DNA of 64,000 nucleotides from Parapedobacter tibetensis (GTDB lineage Bacteria; Bacteroidota; Bacteroidia; Sphingobacteriales; Sphingobacteriaceae): NCBI RefSeq assembly GCF_024704835.1, contig NZ_JAMXBE010000013.1, positions 116,802 to 180,801 of the forward strand, read 5' to 3'. Shown piece by piece: positions 31,808 to 39,423 of this stretch (position 1 is its first letter; each line of letters starts with the position of its first letter). The notes under the pieces were generated by a model. It saw only the letters and a program-made list of their open reading frames with translations, ran no database searches and was not told where the DNA came from. The position numbers and the translations under genes were made by a program.

Positions 31808-32296
31808 CTACTTAATTTCCATGCCCCTATAGGTTTCAGCATCGGAGCGCCAGATTTCAAACTTTACGTCATACCCTTCGGGTACGTAGATGACAATGGG
31901 CAATCGACCATTATAATTGGTGAATTCACTATTCGATCGCACGAACTGGGTAATTTTCTGGTCGTCCGGACAGGCCATTTTTGTCCCTGCGATATGCCCT
32001 TCCGTATGAAACACATAGTAGTCGTACCCCCAGCCTTGGAGATCCTTCTTCTCAAAAGACCCCATGAGCGAATGGTGGTTGCAGGCATCCGTTTCAGTAT
32101 CTTTACCCACGTAAAACGCTATTTTCTTGTTATGGTCATTGTCTGATAGGGGCACTTCTATGATGATCTGTTTTTGCCCTTCGGCTGGTTTAGGGAACAT
32201 CTCCAGGCTCGCTTTGACATGATCCTGCGCCATCGCCTGACTGCCGGCCATCATGCCGATACCGAACAAGAGAACTGTTAAAATTGATTTTGCCAT
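31808..32296 (-). CDS. eco: Ecotin-family serine protease inhibitor
   Basis: The 162-residue periplasmic protein has a signal peptide (ending AMAQ, about 24). The ecotin fold follows: EMFPKPAEGQKQIIIEVPLS, LQGWGYDYYVF and RLPIVIYVPEGYDVKFEIWR. The Cys pair (C72 and C109) that clamps the reactive loop is present. By alignment to Escherichia coli ecotin (reactive Met three residues before this Cys) the P1 residue is K106 in GTKMACP. Ecotin inhibits chymotrypsin-fold proteases; a Lys at P1 would point to trypsin-like targets. It stands as a single gene. Confidence 0.9.
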   Translation of the reverse strand: MAKSILTVLLFGIGMMAGSQAMAQDHVKASLEMFPKPAEGQKQIIIEVPLSDNDHNKKIAFYVGKDTETDACNHHSLMGSFEKKDLQGWGYDYYVFHTEGHIAGTKMACPDDQKITQFVRSNSEFTNYNGRLPIVIYVPEGYDVKFEIWRSDAETYRGMEIK

Positions 32297-32362
32297 TTTA
32301 TCATGATGTTAATTTATTACCTGCATAACGGCCGGAATGGATAATTCGCTACAAAGGGGGGG

Positions 32363-34138
32363 TTAAACATCAGCATGCATTTCCTTACGTTCCCCTATCT
32401 GCTGCCGCCACATCGCATAATATAACCCTTTTTGCTCAAGCAATGTCGCATGGTTACCCGTTTCTATAATCCTGCCCTTTTCCAATACAAAGATCTTATC
32501 GGCATACATAATGGTCGATAAGCGGTGGGCAATCATCACGGTGATATGCTGGCGTTCAGCCGTGATGCGGCGTATGGTATTCGAAATCTCTTCTTCCGTA
32601 ATGGAATCAAGGGCAGAGGTAGCCTCGTCAAAAATCATGAGGTGGGGCTGCCGCAACAGGGAGCGCGCAATGGATAATCGCTGGCGTTCGCCGCCTGATA
32701 ATTTCAGCCCACCCTCGCCAATCACCGTATCCAACCCTTTGTCTGCCCGAGCAAGGATATTTTGCCCTGCGGCCTTCTCCAATACGTCTTCGATCATGGC
32801 ATCGGTAGCTCCCGGGTTAACAAACAACAGGTTTTCCTTTATGGTTCCAGAAAACAATTGGGTATCCTGCGTGACGAACCCAATCTGATGGCGCAATTCT
32901 TCAAAGTCAATACGGTCATCGCTGTAATCGTTATAAAAAATACGCCCTTCGCTCGGATGATAAAGCCCGACAAGTAATTTTACCAATGTTGTCTTGCCCG
33001 AGCCCGAGGGCCCTACAAAGGCAATGGTTTCCCCTCGTTTTACTCCGAAAGATATTCCCTCCAATGCAGGCCTTGTAGCGGATTGGTGCTGAAAACGCAC
33101 ATCGTCGAACTGAAGGCTGGTTATGTCATTGATTTTTTCCGGATGTGCGGGTTGAAATTCCACTTTCCGGCTTAAAAGGTCTTGAAGGTTGTTTAAGGAA
33201 GCTTCGGCCTCCCGGTATGACAAAATAATATTGCCCAATTCCTGCAAGGGGCCAAAAATAAAGAAGGAGTAAAATTGCATCATCATCATTTGGCCTACGG
33301 TAACCTCATCCCTGAACACAAAAAATAGTAGGGCAAACATGATACATTGTTGCAAAAAGTTGACAAAAGTTCCTTGTACAAAACTAACGGAACGGATACT
33401 CTTGACTTTCCGCAATTCCAGTTTTAGAATCTTCATGGTCGTGGTGTTCAACCTACGTATCTCCTGCTGCGTGAGGCCGAGGCTTTTCACCAGTTCAATA
33501 TTGCGCAACGATTCTGTAGTGGATCCGGCAAGGGCATTTGTGTCTTTGACAATATTTTTCTGGATGAATTTAATTTTGCGACTCAGGACGCTGGTCAGGA
33601 AGGCGAGCGTTACTGCACCCACAAGATAAATAGCCGGCAAAGCGGGGCTTAGCTGAAAGGCAATGATGGTCACAAAAACAATGCCTACCAATGTTGCAAA
33701 CAAGACATTCACAAAGTTGGTAATGAACTTTTCACAATCGGCACGAACCTTCTGCAGGACAGAGAGTGTTTCCCCGCTCCTTTGGTCCTCAAAATCTTGA
33801 AAAGGAAGGCGAAGTGCATGACGAAGCCCGTCTGTATAGAGTTTTGCGCCGAATTTTTGTATGACCACATTGACCACGTAATCCTGAAAAGCTTTGGCAA
33901 TGCGCGACACCATGGCAGCACCTATAATCAATAATAGGCCAATGGTGATTCCCTTAAAGAAGGCATCCTCCGCGCCTTTTTCCCTATATTCAGCAGCCTT
34001 GTTGGCATAAGGATCGATGATTAAATTACCCAGGATGTATGGATTAAGTAAAGAAAATACCTGGTTAATGGCAGCAAGAATAAGCGCAAGGAAAATAAGG
34101 CCCTTGTAATTACTCAAATATCTTAATAATAGCTTCAT
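32363..34138 (-). CDS. ABC exporter, fused membrane and ATP-binding domains
   Basis: The 591-residue half-transporter has six membrane helices (about residues 10-320) and a C-terminal ATPase. The ATPase has Walker A GPSGSGKTTL, signature LSGGERQRLSIARSLL, Walker B LMIFDEATSALDS and the H-loop IAHRLSTI. This is the MsbA/MDR type, an exporter of lipids, drugs or peptides; the substrate is not evident. The protein forms a homodimer in its family. It has no adaptor gene next to it. Complete length and motifs indicate a functional gene. Confidence 0.9.
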   Translation of the reverse strand: MKLLLRYLSNYKGLIFLALILAAINQVFSLLNPYILGNLIIDPYANKAAEYREKGAEDAFFKGITIGLLLIIGAAMVSRIAKAFQDYVVNVVIQKFGAKLYTDGLRHALRLPFQDFEDQRSGETLSVLQKVRADCEKFITNFVNVLFATLVGIVFVTIIAFQLSPALPAIYLVGAVTLAFLTSVLSRKIKFIQKNIVKDTNALAGSTTESLRNIELVKSLGLTQQEIRRLNTTTMKILKLELRKVKSIRSVSFVQGTFVNFLQQCIMFALLFFVFRDEVTVGQMMMMQFYSFFIFGPLQELGNIILSYREAEASLNNLQDLLSRKVEFQPAHPEKINDITSLQFDDVRFQHQSATRPALEGISFGVKRGETIAFVGPSGSGKTTLVKLLVGLYHPSEGRIFYNDYSDDRIDFEELRHQIGFVTQDTQLFSGTIKENLLFVNPGATDAMIEDVLEKAAGQNILARADKGLDTVIGEGGLKLSGGERQRLSIARSLLRQPHLMIFDEATSALDSITEEEISNTIRRITAERQHITVMIAHRLSTIMYADKIFVLEKGRIIETGNHATLLEQKGLYYAMWRQQIGERKEMHADV

Positions 34139-34482
34139 ATCTTTTAGTCGTCATTCAAAAAGCAAAAATTTGATTCCTTGTATATCATCAGCGTCAATTG
34201 TTTAGGTACTGAGCCCACTAGTGGATACCAGCGGCATAGGGAAGGCCCCACAATTTTACTTCTTTTTTCTCAAAAATTCATTTTTTAATTTAATTCGGGT
34301 GCAAGACAGTTAACAGGTTTCACGCAACTGCCTGTAGTTTCGTTTACAGGACAAAAGTATGCCCTGCTTATGACAACCCTATGTCAGGGGACATTTTGGA
34401 TGGTTAAGTTATGATCGCAATTAGTCGTGAAAGTCATTTTGTGTCCAAAACTGGAACCGAAGCAGGATGAATGGCCTACGTG
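34139..34482. other. Intergenic region, nothing recognised
   Basis: These 344 bp between the ABC exporter and the P-type ATPase genes show no coherent frame, no RNA-like fold and no clear promoter. Sequence near 34300 (AACAGGTTTC and CTGCCTGTAG) is weakly symmetric at most. Confidence 0.5.
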
Positions 34483-36510
34483 CTAAACCAAATGTCGCTT
34501 TAGCATCTGCGCATTTATGGCAACTACAATCGTACTTAAACTCATCAGCACCGCTCCAGCTGCCGGGCTAAGCATAATCCCAAATTGGTATAAAATGCCG
34601 GCAGCCAAGGGAATGGCAATAATATTGTATCCTGCAGCCCACCATAAGTTTTGTATCATTTTGTTGTAGGTAGCTTTTCCAAACAGTATCAGGTTGGCAA
34701 TATCTTTTGGGTCGGAATTCACCAAAATAATATCCGCTGTTTCTGCCGCCACGTCCGTTCCCGAACCTACAGCAATCCCTACATCGGCTTGTGCAAGGGC
34801 GGGCGCATCGTTTACCCCATCGCCCGTCATGGCAACAAATTCACCGTCTGCCTGCAATTCTTTTACTTTCTCTAATTTATCATGGGGTAAAACATTCGCT
34901 AAAAAGCCATCCATATTTAGTTCTTCACTTACTTTTTTAGCTACTTTTTCGTTATCACCGGTGAGTAATAAATTCTTAATTCCCGCTGCTTTTAACTGTT
35001 GAATGGCTTCAAAAGAACTTTCCCGTATTTGGTCTGAGAAGAGGAATTGTCCTGCCACTTCGTTGTCAATGATAATATAAACAATTGTCCCTGTAGCATC
35101 TTCGCTTGATTGCGTGACGTCCATATGCTGTTCTTTCAGGTAATTTGGCCCAACTACCTTAATGTTTTTACCTTCTACGATGCCTTCCAGCCCTTTACCC
35201 GGCATATAATTGAATTTTTCGGATTTCGGAGTCGCTATGTCCAGTTCCTTTATTTTTCGCATTAAACCTGTTGCGATGTAGTGTTCCGAATGTTGTTCAA
35301 TGCCCGCCGCGAGACGGAGCAATTCATTTTCATCATAATGTTCATCCGACACAACAACATGTTGTAACTGGTGGCTTCCTTTTGTGAGTGTTCCAGTTTT
35401 ATCAAAAATGATCGTAGTGATTAGGCGGGCATTTTCAAAAGCGGTTCTGTTACGTATGAGCAATCCTTTCTGCGCTGAGATGGATGTAGAAATAGCCACC
35501 ACCAGCGGAACAGCCAGTCCCAGAGCATGGGGACAAGATATCACCATTACGGTAACCATTCTTTCCAGGGCAAACACAAAAGGAAAATCTAACAACAACC
35601 ACACAACGAGTGTAATGAAACCACCACCCAATGCCACAAACGTTAAAACCTTAGCGGCACGGTCGGCAAAGTTTTGTGTTTTGGATTTTATCTTTTGTGC
35701 ATCTTCCACCAGTTTTATCACTTTATTGAGGTAGCTATCTTTCCCAGTGCTCGATACCTTGATGGTCAGCGAACCGTTTCCATTTACGGCGCCTCCTATT
35801 ACTTTGCTGTCTTTTTCCTTTTTTATGGGTTTGCTTTCACCGGTAAGCATACTTTCGTCTAAGTAACTTTCGCCTGCTATCACTACGCCATCCACCGGAA
35901 CTTTTTCCCCTGGTTTTACCAATACCATGTCACCTATTTTCAATTCGCTAACTGGCATTTCGTGCACCTTATCATCGACAAGATGATGCGCCGTGGAAGG
36001 CATCATCTTTACCAGTAGTTCCAATGAGCGGGAAGCGCCCATCACCGATTTCATTTCAAAATAATGTCCAATAAGCATGATATCGATCAGCGTTGCCATT
36101 TCCCAATAAAAATCCATTCCCTGCAAACCGAACGTAATGGCTACGCTATATGCCCAAGCCACGGTGATGGCTACGCCAATCAACGTCATCATGCCGATGG
36201 CTTTATCCTTCACCTCATCATAAAGCCCTTTTAGGAAAGGATATCCCCCATAAATAAAAATAAAGGTGGAAAGTGTTGCCAACACGTATTTATCCCCTTG
36301 AAAAGTCAACTCAAACCCTAACCATTGCTGTATCATATGTGATAAAGCCAGTGCGGGGATTGTGATTAGGGTACATACTATAAAACGCCTCCAAAAATCC
36401 GCTACGTTGTGTCCGGCATGTTTGTCGTGCCCATCTGCGTGCATGTGTTCATGGGCGTGTTCGTGGCCATCATGATGCTTGTGGTTTGTATGCGAAGTGT
36501 GATTTTCCAT
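34483..36510 (-). CDS. CopB-type copper-transporting P1B ATPase
   Basis: The 675-residue protein has a His-rich N-terminus (about residues 3-34) and a P1B-type ATPase core. The transport-site motif is CPH (C326-P327-H328 in ISCPHALGLAVP), which separates CopB-like pumps from the CPC of CopA. D370 of DKTGTLT is the phosphorylated Asp. The actuator TGES and the GDGVNDAPALAQADVGIAVG hinge are present. CopB pumps export Cu(I), Cu(II) or Ag(I) across the inner membrane. It stands alone; no copper chaperone or regulator lies next to it. Confidence 0.9.
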   Translation of the reverse strand: MENHTSHTNHKHHDGHEHAHEHMHADGHDKHAGHNVADFWRRFIVCTLITIPALALSHMIQQWLGFELTFQGDKYVLATLSTFIFIYGGYPFLKGLYDEVKDKAIGMMTLIGVAITVAWAYSVAITFGLQGMDFYWEMATLIDIMLIGHYFEMKSVMGASRSLELLVKMMPSTAHHLVDDKVHEMPVSELKIGDMVLVKPGEKVPVDGVVIAGESYLDESMLTGESKPIKKEKDSKVIGGAVNGNGSLTIKVSSTGKDSYLNKVIKLVEDAQKIKSKTQNFADRAAKVLTFVALGGGFITLVVWLLLDFPFVFALERMVTVMVISCPHALGLAVPLVVAISTSISAQKGLLIRNRTAFENARLITTIIFDKTGTLTKGSHQLQHVVVSDEHYDENELLRLAAGIEQHSEHYIATGLMRKIKELDIATPKSEKFNYMPGKGLEGIVEGKNIKVVGPNYLKEQHMDVTQSSEDATGTIVYIIIDNEVAGQFLFSDQIRESSFEAIQQLKAAGIKNLLLTGDNEKVAKKVSEELNMDGFLANVLPHDKLEKVKELQADGEFVAMTGDGVNDAPALAQADVGIAVGSGTDVAAETADIILVNSDPKDIANLILFGKATYNKMIQNLWWAAGYNIIAIPLAAGILYQFGIMLSPAAGAVLMSLSTIVVAINAQMLKRHLV

Positions 36511-36854
36511 TACTACGGATGTTTTTGTCCTAATTTAGTTATTATGCCGTCATTGCTTGGGCACCGTTAGACGAATTTAGCATAAATGTCTGATAGAAAT
36601 ACAAAGTTCTATGGCACTTGTTTTAATCTGCCCCTAATTAGCGTCTGTCTATCAAGTCAGTGGCTAAAGCTAGCATAAACTAAAAATAGAACGCAGACCG
36701 TGTCCGACATACAACTATCACGGTTAAATTCAAAAAGCTCGTTATATCTAAAAAATATTTTTCATTTTGGCATGAGTAATTTCTTCGGTATGATAGTCTT
36801 TTAATATAGTGAGGCAACGATAAGCCTAGGCACCCAGTAATATACGTTGAATAA
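36511..36854. other. Intergenic region, nothing recognised
   Basis: These 344 bp between two divergent genes (CopB-type ATPase and murQ) contain AT-rich leader sequence but no coherent reading frame, no clear -7 box and no hairpin. Confidence 0.5.
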
Positions 36855-37670
36855 ATGGAAAAATTAACCGAGAAAGAGTCAATATACCATGATTTAGAAT
36901 ACATGGATGTAGCAGCAATATTGCAAAATATAAACCAAGAAGATCGGCAGGTAGCCGATGCCGTCCATAAATCCCTTTCGCAAATAGAAGCATTTGTAAA
37001 AGCGGTAGTTACCCGGATGAATGAAGGTGGTCGTTTAATCTATATTGGAGCAGGTACTAGCGGTCGTTTAGGAATTTTGGATGCCTCTGAATGCCCACCC
37101 ACTTTTGGGGTATCTGCCGATAGGATTATCGGATTAATCGCGGGAGGAGATCAAGCCATCAGAACGGCCATAGAATTTGCAGAAGACGATACCGTGCAAG
37201 CATGGGAAGATCTAAAAAATATTCATATCAACGAACAGGATATAGTTTTAGGGATCTCGGCTTCCGGTTCCACGCCCTATGTTTTGGCGGCAATTGAGCA
37301 AGCCAACAAAAAGGGAATACTTACTGGATGTTTAGTCTGCAATTTAGCCAGTCCTATCGCCAGCGAAGCTAATTATCCTATAGAAACCATAACGGGGCCT
37401 GAATTTATTACGGGATCCACACGGATGAAGGCTGGTACAGCGCAAAAAATGGTTCTCAATATGATCAGTACCTCCGTGATGATTAAGTTAGGAAGAATAA
37501 AAGGAAATAAAATGGTCGACATGAAAGTTTCCAATAATAAGTTAAAAAATAGAGGGATCATGATGTTGATGCAAGAGACAGGCCTCAACTATACGGAAGC
37601 GGAGAAACTGATTGATAAATACGGCAATATCCGAAAAGCAATTGAATTGGTGAATACATTGGACGATTAA
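36855..37670 (+). CDS. murQ: N-acetylmuramic acid 6-phosphate etherase MurQ
   Basis: The 271-residue protein is a SIS-domain lyase. IYIGAGTSGRLGILDASECP holds the sugar-phosphate loop, VLGISASGSTPYVLAAIEQA the second SIS motif, and GPEFITGSTRMKAGTAQKMV the MurQ-specific block with the catalytic Glu. It converts MurNAc 6-phosphate to GlcNAc 6-phosphate and D-lactate in cell-wall recycling, in the cytoplasm. The ATG at 36855 gives the standard N-terminus (LTEKES...LEYMDVAAIL). The sigma/FecR/TonB-barrel set starts 66 bp downstream. Whether that barrel imports muropeptides is open. Confidence 0.95.
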   Translation: MEKLTEKESIYHDLEYMDVAAILQNINQEDRQVADAVHKSLSQIEAFVKAVVTRMNEGGRLIYIGAGTSGRLGILDASECPPTFGVSADRIIGLIAGGDQAIRTAIEFAEDDTVQAWEDLKNIHINEQDIVLGISASGSTPYVLAAIEQANKKGILTGCLVCNLASPIASEANYPIETITGPEFITGSTRMKAGTAQKMVLNMISTSVMIKLGRIKGNKMVDMKVSNNKLKNRGIMMLMQETGLNYTEAEKLIDKYGNIRKAIELVNTLDD

Positions 37671-37736
37671 CGAACATGCTGAATATAAAAAAGGCAATAA
37701 ATCAGAAAAATTTAATACAATAACTCACCAGTATTC

Positions 37737-38402
37737 ATGGCCTATAAAGGATTAACGATTAAAGAATTGTTCACGGAAATAGAAGCCGGCCAAAAGAAAG
37801 CTTTTGATCAGGTATACCTGCTGCATTTCGATAATCTTAAGCAATTTGCGATTCAATATATTAAAAATGAGGAATCAGCCGAGGAGATCGTCTCCGAAAT
37901 ATTTGTGAAGCTTTGGGTTCGAAGAGCAGATTTATCAAACATTCACGAACCGATTTTTTATCTGTATAAATCCGTTAAAAATGCATGTTTTACGTATTTA
38001 AAACGTGAAGAAAAATACCTGAAAGTAGCGCTAGATGAAATTACGTTAAATGAATCACAATATACAATGATAGCGGATCCCGAAAAAATACTGGAATATA
38101 AAGAGTTACTTTCATATCTCGATGAAGTGGTGGATAGCTTGCCGGACCAGCGTAAGGCGATTTTTAAAATGGTAAAAGAGGATAGACTGAAATGCAAAGA
38201 AGTAGCAGAACTTCTTGACATATCTGTCCGCACGGTAGAAAATCAAGTCTATAACGCTATAAAAGTATTGAACGAAAAAGTAGAAAAGTATCTTAATGAA
38301 GGTAATCTACCGAATGGATCGCCAAGAAGGACATTTTTTATGGTTTGGTTGATCAATATAACACAGGTTATGCTTCCATATTTCCTTTTATTACTACTAT
38401 AA
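37737..38402 (+). CDS. ECF sigma-70 factor with C-terminal hydrophobic tail
   Basis: The 221-residue protein has sigma region 2 (VYLLHFDNLKQFAIQYIKNE then ESAEEIVSEIFVKLWV) and region 4 (YLDEVVDSLPDQRKAIFKMV, CKEVAELLDISVRTVENQVY). It belongs to the Bacteroidota expansion group that works with FecR anti-sigma factors. The last 22 residues (TFFMVWLINITQ and VMLPYFLLLLL) are strongly hydrophobic and could insert in the membrane. The stop codon touches the start of the fecR gene. The order sigma-FecR-TonB barrel is typical of surface-signalling uptake systems. Confidence 0.9.
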   Translation: MAYKGLTIKELFTEIEAGQKKAFDQVYLLHFDNLKQFAIQYIKNEESAEEIVSEIFVKLWVRRADLSNIHEPIFYLYKSVKNACFTYLKREEKYLKVALDEITLNESQYTMIADPEKILEYKELLSYLDEVVDSLPDQRKAIFKMVKEDRLKCKEVAELLDISVRTVENQVYNAIKVLNEKVEKYLNEGNLPNGSPRRTFFMVWLINITQVMLPYFLLLLL

Positions 38403-39419
38403 ATGATGAACAAAGAAGATTTCTTGCTATTGTTAACGCGCAGGCTAACAGATGGTCTATCAGCCGTTGAAGAAGAAGAATTTAAGGAAGTTTTGAAATC
38501 AAATGATGCATACAGACGTCAAGCCGAACTATTAACGCATTACTTCCATACTCCATCCCGATCCAACGGAACCGATCGAATAAAATTGGCCAACGTATGG
38601 CGTGCTATTGATGAAGTAGATCGTTCCGAAAAATTGGGGAAACGAGCGCATGATCGTCCAATTTCAAAATCAAAGCGGCATACTTGGTTGAAGGTAGCGG
38701 CAGCTATTGTATTATGCATGAGTATAGGAGTTGTGATTTACAAAAATGCCTATAAAGCAGAACACGCACCCTTGACAGAAATCAAAACAGAAGCTGAAAA
38801 GAGGTTTGTTACCTTAAATGATGGTACTAGAATCCTATTAAATAAAGAATCCGTTATCCAATACAATCCTGATTTTGGTTTAAAAGCTAGAAATATCACG
38901 TTGCAGGGCGAAGCGTATTTTGAAGTAGCGAAAAATGAAAAAGTTCCCTTATTTGTGTATGCAGGCGGTCTAATTGTCGAAGTGAAGGGCACCATGTTTA
39001 ACGTGAATGCTTATGAAAACTCATCAACTGTATCGGTTTCGCTAATTGAAGGATCGATAGAAGTAACCGCTAAAGGAGATTCCATGCAGAAAACATTGCT
39101 TAAACCCAATCAAAAATTAGTGGCTGAATCCAACCAGCTCCTCAAATTAATTTCCTTACCAAAAGAATCTTTATTAGCTGAAATCAACTGGTTACAAAAC
39201 CACGATTCCTTAGTTTTTAAGAAGGAGAAATTGAAAGACCTGGCTGTGAGAATGGAGGAAAAATACGCGGTAAGAATTGAAATAAGAAATGAGGAACTAA
39301 AGGACAAACGATTCAGCGGCACATTTAACCAAGTAAATTTAAAGCAAGCGCTGGATGCATTACGCACGTCTTATCCCTTTAATTATAGGATTGAAGGTAA
39401 ATTGGTCGTCATAGAATAA
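38403..39419 (+). CDS. FecR-family anti-sigma factor
   Basis: The 338-residue protein has a cytoplasmic helical N-terminus (about 1-95), one membrane helix (about 98-118, KVAAAIVLCMSIGVVIY) and a periplasmic FecR part. The FecR part has VTLNDGTRILLNKESVIQYN, LQGEAYFEVAKNEKVPLFVY and VEVKGTMFNVNAY. A DUF4974 end has NQVNLKQALDALRTSYPFNY. It is expected to hold the upstream sigma factor and to be relieved by a signal from the barrel at 39424. ATG 38406 is an equally good start codon (two ATGs in tandem). Confidence 0.95.
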   Translation: MMNKEDFLLLLTRRLTDGLSAVEEEEFKEVLKSNDAYRRQAELLTHYFHTPSRSNGTDRIKLANVWRAIDEVDRSEKLGKRAHDRPISKSKRHTWLKVAAAIVLCMSIGVVIYKNAYKAEHAPLTEIKTEAEKRFVTLNDGTRILLNKESVIQYNPDFGLKARNITLQGEAYFEVAKNEKVPLFVYAGGLIVEVKGTMFNVNAYENSSTVSVSLIEGSIEVTAKGDSMQKTLLKPNQKLVAESNQLLKLISLPKESLLAEINWLQNHDSLVFKKEKLKDLAVRMEEKYAVRIEIRNEELKDKRFSGTFNQVNLKQALDALRTSYPFNYRIEGKLVVIE

Positions 39420-39423
39420 AGCC

